From contig NZ_JAHBYD010000035.1 in assembly GCF_019636135.1 (NCBI RefSeq), positions 1 through 45,274 of the forward strand: DNA of 45,274 nt. Reading direction: 5' to 3'. The stretch comes from Phenylobacterium sp. Lineage in GTDB: Bacteria; Pseudomonadota; Alphaproteobacteria; Caulobacterales; Caulobacteraceae. Positions 32,799-40,852 of this stretch are shown piece after piece. Each line of letters opens with the position of its first letter. Position 1 is the stretch's first letter. Below the pieces are notes generated by a model that was not told the DNA's origin, searched no databases, and saw nothing but the letters and a program-made list of their open reading frames with translations. The translations under genes and the position numbers were made by a program.

Positions 32799-32864
32799 GA
32801 ACCGCGGAATACGCGGAATAGCGCGGAAGAAGAGGGCCGGCGCTTCCGCGTCCTTCCGCGGTTC
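32799..32864. repeat. Palindromic repeat with GAACCGCGGAA arms
   Basis: GAACCGCGGAATACGCGGAA on the left pairs imperfectly with TTCCGCGTCCTTCCGCGGTTC on the right. It belongs with the elements at 5031 and 36056, which share a TCGAACCGC start and ACGCRGA steps. It lies in the 401-bp gene-free stretch after the efflux operon (32745-33145); apart from the fold-back at 32945 nothing else convincing was seen there. Confidence 0.72.
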
Positions 32865-32944
32865 CTTGATTTTGGGAAGACGCCGCTTCGCGGCCCTCGG
32901 GATTCGCAGTTCAGGACATGGGGGGCGCAACCATCCGGGCCGGC

Positions 32945-32983
32945 GCCAGGGAGCCTGGAAAAGGGGGGTGTCAGGTCCCTGGG
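32945..32983. repeat. Fold-back with GTGTCAGGTCCCTGG, possible REP-type remnant
   Basis: CCAGGGA (32946-32952) and TCCCTGG (32976-32982) can pair around a GGGGGGTGTCAGG middle. The GTGTCAGGTCCCTG wording resembles terminal hairpins of REP-associated transposase elements, as I remember them, but no transposase gene is present. Similar fragments (GTCCCTGACA) lie near 12.93 kb. Confidence 0.35.
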
Positions 32984-33145
32984 CCCGGCCGGCGGCGGGG
33001 GGCGCCACCCTTCGGATTGGGGTGTCGATCCAGACAGATGCTCCATATCGACATGGGCACCATGAGCCGCGTGGAGTTGCGCGTCAAGGTTGAAACGCCG
33101 TCAGGCTGCAACGCTTTTCGGGCGAGAGCCGCCAAGGCGTGGCGC

Positions 33146-33640
33146 CTACTTGGGCGTGTGGCCTGTCTCGACCATCAGGTAGGCGATCAGGTCGGTGCGG
33201 TCCTTGGCGTCCTTGAGGCCCGCGAACGTCATCTTCGTGCCGGGCAGGAAGGTCTGCGGCTGGGCCAGCCACTGGTCGAGGTGGGCGGCGTCCCACTCGA
33301 AGCCGGCGGCCTTCAGCGCGTCGGAATACTTGAAGTCGGGGTTGCTGGCCGAGGTCTTCCCGAACACGCCGTGCAGGTTCGGGCCGGTCATGTTGGCGCC
33401 GCCCGGCGTGATCGTGTGGCACGACTGGCAGAGGCCGAACTTCGCCTGGCCGTTGGCGAGGTCGGCGGTGTTGTAGGGCGCCGGGAACGAGGCCAGCAGC
33501 TTCTGCTTCTCCTCGGCGCTCAGCGCGGGCGCCGCGGGCGCCGAGGCGGTGTCGCCGGACGTCTGCGAGGGCTGGGACGGGCTGCAGGCGGCCGCCAGCG
33601 TGGCGAAAGCGGCGGCGGCGAGGATCGGTCCCAGGCGCAT
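33146..33640 (-). CDS. Lipid-anchored class I cytochrome c
   Basis: A 164-residue exported protein. The signal peptide ends LAAACS, giving lipid-anchored Cys19. A Ser/Ala/Pro-rich linker leads to a cytochrome c domain with the haem motif CQSCH (Cys71, Cys74, His75), GPNLHGVFGK and GTKMTFAGLKDAKDR carrying the axial methionine, then DLIAYLMVET. The layout is that of membrane-tethered cytochrome c550/c552 proteins that pass electrons in the periplasm. ATG 33640 has GGAG upstream and fits the signal peptide. It follows the YaiI-family gene by 63 bp on the same strand. Confidence 0.92.
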   Translation of the reverse strand: MRLGPILAAAAFATLAAACSPSQPSQTSGDTASAPAAPALSAEEKQKLLASFPAPYNTADLANGQAKFGLCQSCHTITPGGANMTGPNLHGVFGKTSASNPDFKYSDALKAAGFEWDAAHLDQWLAQPQTFLPGTKMTFAGLKDAKDRTDLIAYLMVETGHTPK

Positions 33641-33703
33641 CAGGTCATCTCCGGCTGAAGTCGCGCGCAAGCTAGCGCCGCGCCCCGGGGATGCAAGGCT
33701 GCG

Positions 33704-34156
33704 CTAGCGCTTGCGGCGGCGCTCGCGGTTCACCGCCTCGTCCAGCGCCTGCAGGAAGCGCGAGCGGTCGGCGGCGGCGAAGGGCGGTGGGCCGCCGGTG
33801 ACCTCTCCGGTCGAGCGGATGTGCTCCATGATCGAGCGCTGGGCGAGCGACGAGCCGATGGAATCGACGGTGAACGCCCGGCCGTTCGGCGCGATGGCCG
33901 CGGCGCCGGCCTTCAGCACCCGGTCGGCCAGGGGGATGTCGTTGGTGACCACGATGTCGCCGGGCAGCACCTCGGCGGCGATCCAGTCGTCGGCCACGTC
34001 CGGCCCGGCCTCGACGACGCGCAGCTCGATGGCGGGCGTCATGGGCACGCGGATGAAGCTGTTGCAGACCACGAAGGTCTTCAGCGCGTAGCGGGCGGCG
34101 ACCTTGTAGGTCTCGTCCTTCACCGGACAGGCGTCGGCGTCGATGAAGATGCGCAT
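33704..34156 (-). CDS. YaiI/YqxD family protein (DUF188)
   Basis: A 150-residue cytosolic protein of typical family length. It starts MRIFIDADACPVKDETYKVA, the family's acidic N-terminal motif, and has DIVVTNDIPLADRVL with further aspartates, then NGRAFTVDSIGSSLAQRSI and GGPPPFAAADRSRFLQALD. The conserved acidic residues suggest a PIN-like nuclease fold, but no activity is established for the family as far as I know. ATG 34156 is the usual start; the frame is open to 34195. Confidence 0.93.
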   Translation of the reverse strand: MRIFIDADACPVKDETYKVAARYALKTFVVCNSFIRVPMTPAIELRVVEAGPDVADDWIAAEVLPGDIVVTNDIPLADRVLKAGAAAIAPNGRAFTVDSIGSSLAQRSIMEHIRSTGEVTGGPPPFAAADRSRFLQALDEAVNRERRRKR

Positions 34157-34247
34157 GCGACGCCCCGCATAGCCCACGGGAACCTGCGACGCCATCTACG
34201 GGTTGGGACCAGGGCGAGGGGGCGCCTCGAAATGTGGGGTCGACCCC

Positions 34248-34433
34248 ATGCTGGACGACTGGCTGCGCGCCCTGAACAACGTGGAACTCGCCGAACTGCG
34301 CGCCCGCAGGCTGCGCGAACGCTACGGCGCCTCGGCCGAGGACGAATGCGCCTCGGAAATCCGAAGCTTCGCACCCGACGATCCGCGCCGCCGCCGGCTG
34401 GAGCAGGTGAAGAAGGCGCTGCGCTGGACGTGA
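34248..34433 (+). CDS. Small charged helical protein, unknown function
   Basis: A 61-residue protein starting MLDDWLRALNNVELAELRAR and rich in Arg, Glu and Ala, so probably a helical hairpin. ATG 34248 is directly preceded by a perfect 12-bp palindrome GGGGTCGACCCC (34236-34247) that could fold over the ribosome site. It ends 15 bp before the encoded CCA end of the oppositely oriented tRNA-Thr gene. No known family recognised. Coding is suggested by amphipathic patterning only. Confidence 0.55.
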   Translation: MLDDWLRALNNVELAELRARRLRERYGASAEDECASEIRSFAPDDPRRRRLEQVKKALRWT

Positions 34434-34448
34434 GGCCTGCGCGAAGGC

Positions 34449-34524
34449 TGGTGCCGGATGCAGGACTCGAACCCGCGACCTTCGGTTTACAAAACCGCTG
34501 CTCTACCAACTGAGCTAATCCGGC
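34449..34524 (-). tRNA. tRNA-Thr (anticodon TGT)
   Basis: Read on the minus strand it has acceptor arm GCCGGAT pairing with ATCCGGC, D-arm GCTCAGTTGGTAGAGC, anticodon loop TTTGTAA (anticodon TGT) on stem GCGGT/ACCGA (one mismatch at the base), and T-arm with GGTTCGAGTCC. The 3' CCA is encoded (34449-34451). Confidence 0.96.
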
Positions 34525-34626
34525 CTCGCTGAGGTGGGCCGCTTATGCGGTGAAACGCTGCGCGGCGCCAAGGGGCTCGCGCGCCGCGGTGGCGGGCGTA
34601 TGCTCTCCGAAAACGAGGGGAGAGCC

Positions 34627-36033
34627 ATGCGTTTCGAGGAATACCGCAAGCATGACGCGGTCGGGCTGGCCGCGCTGGTCGCCAAGGGCGAGGTGACGGC
34701 GGGCGAGCTGCTGGAGACGGCGCTGGCGCGGGCGGCCGAGGTCAATCCGAAGATCAACGCGATCACGCGGGACATGAGCGGCCTGGCGCGGGGCGCCAAC
34801 CTGGCGGACGGGCCGCTGGCGGGCGTGCCCTACCTGCTGAAGGACCTGGGCGCGTCCTATGCCGGCGTGCCGACGACGGGCGGGTCGCGGCTGACGGCGG
34901 AATCCACGCCGGCCGCCGACAGCGCCATGACGCGGCTCTACAAGGCGGCGGGGCTCAACATCTTCGGCAAGACGAACACGCCGGAGTTCGGCATCTGGCC
35001 GGTGACCGAGTCGCACCTGCTGGGGCCGTGCCGCAATCCGTGGGACCTGGGCCGCAGCCCCGGCGGCTCGTCGGGCGGGGCGGCCGCGGCGGTGGCGGCG
35101 GGCGTCGTGCCGGCGGCGCATGCCAGCGACGGCGGCGGCTCGATCCGCATCCCGGCGGCGGCTTGCGGCCTCTTCGGCATGAAGCCGTCGCGGGGCCGCG
35201 TCTCGTTCGCACCGGGCGGCGAGGGCTGGGCCGGCGCCTCGATCCAGCACGCGGTGACCCGCTCGGTGCGGGACTCGGCGGTGCTGCTCGACGCCACCTG
35301 CGCGCCGCAGCCGGGCGATCCCTACTTCCTGGCGCCGCCGGAGCGGCCCTACGCGCAGGAGGTCGGGCGCGATCCGGGCAAGCTGCGGATCGGCTTCTTC
35401 GACGGCGCGCTGACCGAGGGCCAGGAGGTGCAGCCCGAGGTGGCCGCGGCGGTGCGCGACGCCGCCAGGTTCTGCGAGAGCCTGGGCCATCATGTGGAGC
35501 CCGCGACCCTGCCCGGCGACCACGCGGCGATGCAGGCGGCGGCCCGCACCGTGCTCTGGGCGTCGATCGCCACGGTGGCGGACGGCGAGTGCGAACGCCG
35601 CGGCCGGCCGCTGGAGGACGGCGAGCTGGAGCCGATCACCCGCAGCATCTACGAACTGGGCAAGCGCACCTCGGGGCCGGACTACGTGCGCGCGGTGCAG
35701 ACGATCCACGCCTGGGGCCGCGACTGCGCCTCGCTGTTCGAGACGTACGACGTGTTCCTGCTGGCGACCCTGGGCCGGCCGGCGATCCCGATCGGCTGGC
35801 TGTTCGAGGACCCGCGCGAGACCAACGCGCGGCTGTTCAGCTACATGCCCAACACCCAGGCGTTCAACAATTCGGGCCAGCCGGCGATGACCGTGCCGCT
35901 GGCCTGGAGTTCGGACGGCCTGCCCATCGGCGTCCAGTTCGCCGCGAAGATCGGCGACGAGGGCCTGCTGTTCCGGCTGGCGGGCCAGTTGGAGCAGGCG
36001 CGGCCCTGGTTCGACCGCGTGGCGCCGCTCTGA
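34627..36033 (+). CDS. Amidase (amidase-signature family)
   Basis: A 468-residue amidase with the Ser-Ser-Lys catalytic triad in place: Lys72 in VPYLLKDLGASYAG, Ser148 in GRSPGGSSGGAAAAV and nucleophile Ser172 in ASDGGGSIRIPAAACG; the spacing of 24 between the serines matches FAAH. It hydrolyses amide bonds; MTVPLAWSSDGLPIGVQFAA is the usual C-terminal signature. The sequence resembles 6-aminohexanoate-cyclic-dimer-type amidases, but the substrate is open. ATG 34627 has GAGGGGA upstream and fits homology; the frame is open to 34534. Confidence 0.93.
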   Translation: MRFEEYRKHDAVGLAALVAKGEVTAGELLETALARAAEVNPKINAITRDMSGLARGANLADGPLAGVPYLLKDLGASYAGVPTTGGSRLTAESTPAADSAMTRLYKAAGLNIFGKTNTPEFGIWPVTESHLLGPCRNPWDLGRSPGGSSGGAAAAVAAGVVPAAHASDGGGSIRIPAAACGLFGMKPSRGRVSFAPGGEGWAGASIQHAVTRSVRDSAVLLDATCAPQPGDPYFLAPPERPYAQEVGRDPGKLRIGFFDGALTEGQEVQPEVAAAVRDAARFCESLGHHVEPATLPGDHAAMQAAARTVLWASIATVADGECERRGRPLEDGELEPITRSIYELGKRTSGPDYVRAVQTIHAWGRDCASLFETYDVFLLATLGRPAIPIGWLFEDPRETNARLFSYMPNTQAFNNSGQPAMTVPLAWSSDGLPIGVQFAAKIGDEGLLFRLAGQLEQARPWFDRVAPL

Positions 36034-36055
36034 ATAGAGCCCTGCTCCTCGATAG

Positions 36056-36228
36056 AGGGCAATCGCATATGGATTTGGGCGGCCGAAAGGCCGTCGGTCG
36101 AACCGCAGAGATCGCGGAGATACGCAGAGAGGGGCGCGGATCCACCGGAATCCTCTGCGTATCTCTGCGGTCTCTGCGGTTCATGAATTGGGCGGATGAG
36201 CCGCCCACAAGCCATATGCGATCGCCCT
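36056..36228. repeat. 173-bp nested palindrome with CGCRGAGAT-rich inner arms
   Basis: The outer arms AGGGCAATCGCATATGG (left) and CCATATGCGATCGCCCT (right) match with one change. Inside them, GGGCGG pairs with CCGCCC, and TCGAACCGCAGAGATCGCGG with its near-complement ending CTCTGCGGTTCATG. Inner arms step in units of about 9-10 bp. It fills the first half of the 406-bp gap before the polyamine operon. The second half (36229-36439) contains no gene I can support. Confidence 0.85.
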
Positions 36229-36439
36229 GCGCCTTGATGGAGGAAGGGCGGCACGGGCCTTGCGACCTCGCGCCGGCAAGTCGGGGGCGCGTGCCGAGAC
36301 GGGACGCACAGCCTTCGAGGTCCGGTTCGCGGGGGTGGCCGGACCAGCCGACGTCGGGGGCGACGTTGGCCGCAGGCGATCCGGCAGACGGCCAGTCAGG
36401 GTCAGTCGCGCCGGGTCCGGGTCGCCTGCGGCGCTCCCG

Positions 36440-37225
36440 TCAGGCGGACGGGCGCCGGCGCTGCTGGATCAGGTAGGCGGCGATCACGCCGGTGGCCACG
36501 AGGCCGATCAGCAGCGTCGAGACCGCATTGATCTCCGGGTTCACGCCGAGGCGCACCTGGCTGTAGAGCCGCATCGGCAGCGTCGTGGCGCCGGGGCCGG
36601 ACGTGAAGCTGGCGATGACCAGGTCATCGAGGCTGAGCGTGAAGGCCAGCATCCAGGCCGCCGCGACGGCCGGCGCGATGCCGGGCAGGGTCACCAGCGC
36701 GAACGCCTTCCAGGGCGGGCAGCCGAGGTCCTGGGCGGCCTCCTCGAGGCTGCGGTCGAAGCTCTGCAGGCGGGCCTGCACGACCACGGTGGCGTAGGCC
36801 AGCGTGAGCGTCGCGTGGCTGAGGGTCACGGTCCAGAACCCGCGCGGCAGGCCGGCGGCCACGAACAGCAGCAGCAGCGACAGGCCCAGGATCACCTCGG
36901 GTATCACCAGCGTCGCATAGACGCCGCCGGCCAGCACGACCCGGCTCCTGGCGCGGCTGCGGGTGAGCGCGACGGCCGCCAGGACGCCGAGGACCGTCGC
37001 GATCGTGGCCGAGATCACGCCGACGCGCAGGGTGACCCAGATCGCGTCCAGCATCTGCTGGTCCCGGAACAGCGCCGCGTACCAGCGCGTCGAGAAACCC
37101 GCCCAGACGGTGACCAGGCGGCTCGCGTTGAACGAATAGAGGACCAGGATGACGATGGGCGCGTAGAGGAACGCCAGGCCCAGGACCACCGAGGCGATGT
37201 TGAAGGCGGAGGGGCCTCTCTTCAC
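36440..37225 (-). CDS. Polyamine ABC transporter permease, PotC/PotI type
   Basis: A 261-residue inner-membrane protein with six membrane helices and the EAA loop SLEEAAQDLGCPPWKAFALV that docks to the ATPase. FLYAPIVILVLYSFNASRLV and FTLSLDDLVIASFTSGPGAT are typical of spermidine/putrescine permease II. It starts with GTG 37225, whose GTGA overlaps the stop of the upstream permease gene by 4 bp. Last gene of the operon. Confidence 0.93.
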   Translation of the reverse strand: MKRGPSAFNIASVVLGLAFLYAPIVILVLYSFNASRLVTVWAGFSTRWYAALFRDQQMLDAIWVTLRVGVISATIATVLGVLAAVALTRSRARSRVVLAGGVYATLVIPEVILGLSLLLLFVAAGLPRGFWTVTLSHATLTLAYATVVVQARLQSFDRSLEEAAQDLGCPPWKAFALVTLPGIAPAVAAAWMLAFTLSLDDLVIASFTSGPGATTLPMRLYSQVRLGVNPEINAVSTLLIGLVATGVIAAYLIQQRRRPSA

Positions 37226-38106
37226 CGCGTCACCTTCGCCTGCTGGCGCTCGAACAGCAGGATCGGGATGACGAGGGTGGCCAGGAGGACGATGGCCACG
37301 GCCGAGGCGGCGGGCCAGTCGCGGTTGGCGAAGAACTCGGTCCAGATGACGCGGCCCAGCATCAGGGTCTCGGAGCCGCCCAGGAGGTCGGGGATCACGA
37401 ACTCGCCGGCCATGGGGATGAAGCAGAGGAGGGCGCCCGCCGCCGCGCCGGGCAGCGAGAGCGGGAAGGTCACGCGCCAGAAGGCCTGGAGCGGCGTGCA
37501 GCCGAGGTCCTGGGCGGCTTCGATCAGGCTCTCGTCCTGGCGCTCCAGCACCGCGTAGAGCGGCAGCACCATGAAGGGCAGGTAGGCGTAGACGAGGCCC
37601 AGCAGGACCGCGGCCTCGGTGTTCAGGATGTCGACCGGCGGCAGGCCGACGGCCGCGAGCAGCCCATTGAGCACGCCGGCGGGCTTCAGGATCGCGATCC
37701 ACGCGTAGATGCGGATCAGGAAGCTGGTCCAGAACGGCAGGATCACCGCCATCACCAGCGCCTGGCGCAGGCGCGGCGGGCAGCGGGCGACGCCGTAGGC
37801 GATGGGATAGCCGACCAGCAGCAGCAGGCCCGCGGCGATGGCCGCGATCCGCAGGCTGGAGAGCCAGGCGTCGACGTAGAGGCTGTCGCGGGTGAGCCGC
37901 ACGTAGGTCTCGCCGTCGAGGGCGGCGAAGAAGGCCCGGACGCCCGCGAGGCCCTGGCTCCAGTCGATCCGCGGGGTGTAGGGCGGGATCGCAAGCGCGC
38001 TGTCGGAGGCCGACAGCTTGGCCACCAGCAGGAACGGGAAGGCGAAGAAGATCGCGAGCCAGAGCCCCGGCAGGATCGCGGCCAGGCCCGAGCGCGCGCG
38101 CCTCAC
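37222..38106 (-). CDS. Polyamine ABC transporter permease, PotB/PotH type
   Basis: A 294-residue inner-membrane protein with six helices. It shows ILPGLWLAIFFAFPFLLVAK, the conserved WTSFLIRIYAWIAIL segment and the EAA loop SLIEAAQDLGCTPLQAFWRV, then GEFVIPDLLGGSETLMLGRV, all typical of PotB/PotH. It starts with GTG 38106, overlapping the TGA of the ATPase gene (GTGA). The frame is open further upstream inside that gene, but those residues look like a shadow. Confidence 0.93.
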   Translation of the reverse strand: MRRARSGLAAILPGLWLAIFFAFPFLLVAKLSASDSALAIPPYTPRIDWSQGLAGVRAFFAALDGETYVRLTRDSLYVDAWLSSLRIAAIAAGLLLLVGYPIAYGVARCPPRLRQALVMAVILPFWTSFLIRIYAWIAILKPAGVLNGLLAAVGLPPVDILNTEAAVLLGLVYAYLPFMVLPLYAVLERQDESLIEAAQDLGCTPLQAFWRVTFPLSLPGAAAGALLCFIPMAGEFVIPDLLGGSETLMLGRVIWTEFFANRDWPAASAVAIVLLATLVIPILLFERQQAKVTR

Positions 38107-39239
38107 CGGGTCAGCACCACGGCGCTGGCGGGCTCGAAGCTGAGCCAGACCGCGTCGCCGCACCCCAGGGGCCGGACGACGGTGCGGGTGGCGTTGGCGC
38201 GGGCGGCGCGGATCGTGCGGCCGGGCGCGACCTCGACGAGGTAGGTCGTCCAGTCGCCGAGGTAGCCGTAGTCGAGGATGGTCCCGGCGAGCACGTTGTC
38301 GCCGGGCTGCGGCTCGGAATGGACGGCCACCTTCTCGGGGCGCACGGCGATCCAGGCGGTCTCGCCGACCGGCCCCGCGCCTTCGGCCTCGATGGGGCCG
38401 TCCTGGCTCAACAGGCGAACGCGGCCGCCCTCGGACGTCGCCACGCGGCCCTCGAACAGGTTCACGTCGCCGATGAAGCCCGCCACGTAGCGGTCGGCCG
38501 GCGCCTCGTAGACCTCGGCCGGGCGGCCGACCTGGACGATCTCGCCCGCGCGCATCACCGCGATCCGGTCGGCGACGACCATCGCCTCGTCCTGGTCGTG
38601 GGTGACGATCATGAAGGTCAGCCCCAGCGTCTGCTGGAGGTTCATCAGCTCGAACTGGGTCTCCTCGCGCAGCTTCTTGTCGAGCGCCGCCATCGGCTCG
38701 TCCAGCAACAGGATCCTGGGCCGCGGCGCGAGCGCGCGGGCCAGCGCCACGCGCTGGCGCTGGCCGCCGGAGAGCTGGTCGGGGCGGCGCCGGCCCAGGC
38801 CCTCCAGCCGCACGAGGGCCAGCATCTCCTCGACCCGGGCCGCGGCCTCGGCCCTGGCCACGCCCTGGCGCTTGAGGCCGAAGGCGATGTTCTGGGCGAC
38901 GCTGAGGTGCGGGAAGAGCGCGTAGCTCTGGAACATCATGTGGACCGGCCGCCGGTGCGGCGGGTCGGCGGCGATGTCGCGGCCGGCGAGCATGACCTGC
39001 CCCGCGTCCGGCTGCTCGAACCCGGCCAGCATCCGCATCAGCGTGGTCTTGCCGCAGCCGGACGGCCCCAGCAGGGCGAAGAACTCGCGTTCGTAGATCG
39101 ACAGGCTGACGTCGTTCACCGCCTGGGTGTCGCCGAACGCCTTGGAGACCCCCTCGAAGCGCACGAGCGGCCTGGCCGTGGGGTCTTCCCAGGGCGCGAA
39201 GGTCTCGCGGATGCCGCCGATGTTGGGCCGGCCGCTCAA
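38103..39239 (-). CDS. Polyamine ABC transporter ATPase, PotA/PotG type
   Basis: A 378-residue ATPase. Walker A is LLGPSGCGKTTLMRMLAGF, the Q-loop MMFQSYALFPHLSV, the signature LSGGQRQRVALARALA, Walker B ILLLDEPMAALDKKL and the H-loop IVTHDQDEAM. A C-terminal TOBE-type regulatory domain follows (GRVATSEGGRVRLLS, then WIAVRPEKVAV). The start is TTG 39239, whose TTGA overlaps the stop of the binding-protein gene by 4 bp; no ATG is available before the conserved domain. Second gene of the operon. Confidence 0.93.
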   Translation of the reverse strand: MSGRPNIGGIRETFAPWEDPTARPLVRFEGVSKAFGDTQAVNDVSLSIYEREFFALLGPSGCGKTTLMRMLAGFEQPDAGQVMLAGRDIAADPPHRRPVHMMFQSYALFPHLSVAQNIAFGLKRQGVARAEAAARVEEMLALVRLEGLGRRRPDQLSGGQRQRVALARALAPRPRILLLDEPMAALDKKLREETQFELMNLQQTLGLTFMIVTHDQDEAMVVADRIAVMRAGEIVQVGRPAEVYEAPADRYVAGFIGDVNLFEGRVATSEGGRVRLLSQDGPIEAEGAGPVGETAWIAVRPEKVAVHSEPQPGDNVLAGTILDYGYLGDWTTYLVEVAPGRTIRAARANATRTVVRPLGCGDAVWLSFEPASAVVLTR

Positions 39240-40354
39240 CGCCCCGTCAGCACCTTGGTCCACTGGCGGTTCACGTCGCGCAGCAGGCCCTGGTCCTTGG
39301 TGGTGGTCACGAACAGCCGCTTCGACAGCTCGGCGTTGGGGTAGACGTTCGGGTCGTCGCGGACCGCGGCGTCCACCAGCGGCGTCGCGGCGCTGTTCGC
39401 GTTGGCGTACTGGGTGAAGTTCGACGCCCTGGCGATGATCTCGGGCCGCAGCATGAAGGCGATGAACCTGTGCGCGGCGTCCGCGTGCGGCGCGCCCTTG
39501 GGGATGGTGAAGACGTCGAACCAGACCTGGCTGCCTTCCTTCGGCACGACGTAGGCGAGCTTGATGCCGTTCTTCGCCTCCTCGGCCCGCGTCCTGGCCT
39601 GCAGCACGTCGCCGGAGTAGCCGATGGCCACGCAGATATCGCCGTTGGCGAGCGCGTCGATGTACTCCGACGAATGGAACTTCTTCACGTAGGGCCGGGC
39701 CTTCAGGAGCAGGGCCGTGGCCGCCTCGTAGTCGGCCGGGACCTTCGAGTTCGGGTCCTTGCCCAGGTAGTTCAGGGCGACGGCGTACATGTCCTCGGAG
39801 GCGTCGAGGAAGTAGACGCCGCAGTCCTTCAGCCTGGCGAGGTTGGCCGGGTCGAAGACGACGGCCCAACTGTCGATCCTCACGCCCGGCAGGCGCTTGG
39901 CCACGGCGTCGACGTTGTAGCCGATCCCGATGGTGCCCTGCATGTAGGGCACGCTGTATTTCTGGCCCGGGTCGAAGGGCTCCATGTGCTTCACGACGTC
40001 CGGCGAGAGCTTGTCGAGGCCCGGCAGTTGCCCCTTGTCCAGCGGCTCGATCGCGCCGGCGGTGATGTAGCGCGGGACGTTGTGGTTCGACGGGACCACG
40101 ATGTCGTAGCCGGTGTCGCCCTGCAGCACCTTGGTCTCGAGCACCTCGTTGGAATCGAAGGTGTCGTAGGTGACCTTGATCCCGGTCTCCTTGGTGAACT
40201 GCGTCAGCAGCGCCGGGTCGATGTAGTCGGACCAGTTGTAGATGCGCAGCTCGGTCGAGCCGGGGCCTGCGGCCGTCTTCCCGGCCGGCTTGGAGCAGGC
40301 GGTCATCGCAAGCGCCGCCGCGACCCCGACCGCCGCCGTCATCCATCCACGCAT
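39236..40354 (-). CDS. Polyamine-binding lipoprotein, PotF/PotD type
   Basis: A 372-residue solute-binding protein. The signal peptide ends with lipobox MTAC, so it is membrane-tethered in the periplasm, unlike the soluble E. coli PotF. Signatures are ELRIYNWSDYIDPALLTQF, VTYDTFDSNEVLETKV, YDIVVPSNHNV and VPYMQGTIGIGYNVDAV, which line the polyamine cleft. A strong AAGGGGGGAG site precedes ATG 40354. It is the first gene of a four-gene operon (binding protein, ATPase, two permeases) and is divergent from the DUF486 gene across 71 bp. Confidence 0.94.
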   Translation of the reverse strand: MRGWMTAAVGVAAALAMTACSKPAGKTAAGPGSTELRIYNWSDYIDPALLTQFTKETGIKVTYDTFDSNEVLETKVLQGDTGYDIVVPSNHNVPRYITAGAIEPLDKGQLPGLDKLSPDVVKHMEPFDPGQKYSVPYMQGTIGIGYNVDAVAKRLPGVRIDSWAVVFDPANLARLKDCGVYFLDASEDMYAVALNYLGKDPNSKVPADYEAATALLLKARPYVKKFHSSEYIDALANGDICVAIGYSGDVLQARTRAEEAKNGIKLAYVVPKEGSQVWFDVFTIPKGAPHADAAHRFIAFMLRPEIIARASNFTQYANANSAATPLVDAAVRDDPNVYPNAELSKRLFVTTTKDQGLLRDVNRQWTKVLTGR

Positions 40355-40425
40355 GGGCTCTCCCCCCTTGGTCCGCGGCTCAGGTTATAGGTCGCTCTCT
40401 CCCCTCGTTAAGCGCGAAATGGCCG

Positions 40426-40779
40426 ATGACCCCGAACTGGACCGCGATCGCCCCCGTCCTGCTGCTGGTCGCCTCGAACGTGTTCATGACCTTCGCCTGG
40501 TACGGCCACCTCAAGGTCGAGCACAGGCCGCTCTGGATCATCGTGATGGTGAGCTGGGGGATCGCCTTCTTCGAATACTGGCTGGCGGTGCCGGCCAACC
40601 GCATCGGCCGCGCCGTCTACAACCCCGCCGAGCTGAAGACGATACAGGAGGTCATCAGCATCGCCGTCTTCGGCGTCTTCTCCGTGCTCTACCTGGGCGA
40701 AAAGCTGACGCTGAACCACGCGGTGGGATTCGGCTTCATAGTCCTGGGGGCATGGTTCGTATTCAGAGGCCCGCTCTGA
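40426..40779 (+). CDS. DUF486 family small membrane protein
   Basis: A 117-residue protein with four membrane helices, matching DUF486: LLLVASNVFMTFAWYGHLK, WGIAFFEYWLAVPANRIG, LKTIQEVISIAVFGVFSVLY and GFGFIVLGAWFVFRG. The family resembles small multidrug-resistance/DMT transporters in size and topology, but its substrate is unknown. ATG 40426 fits the homology. Divergent from the polyamine operon. Confidence 0.92.
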   Translation: MTPNWTAIAPVLLLVASNVFMTFAWYGHLKVEHRPLWIIVMVSWGIAFFEYWLAVPANRIGRAVYNPAELKTIQEVISIAVFGVFSVLYLGEKLTLNHAVGFGFIVLGAWFVFRGPL

Positions 40780-40800
40780 CCGGGAGGCAAGGGACGCCAT

Positions 40801-40826
40801 GAGCCCGTCCCGGCCGGGACGGGCTC
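40801..40826. terminator. Perfect 26-bp palindrome between convergent genes
   Basis: GAGCCCGTCCCGG is followed directly by its exact reverse complement. It lies between the convergent DUF486 and lipoprotein genes and would form a very stable stem, so it is a plausible bidirectional stop, though without a T-run. Confidence 0.5.
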
Positions 40827-40852
40827 GTGCGCGCGCCTGCTCGGCGGTGGGG

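Noticed and set aside
32918..33658. Plus-strand frame over the cytochrome c gene
   Set aside because: The minus strand encodes a cytochrome c with lipobox and CxxCH; the plus-strand translation shows no domain.
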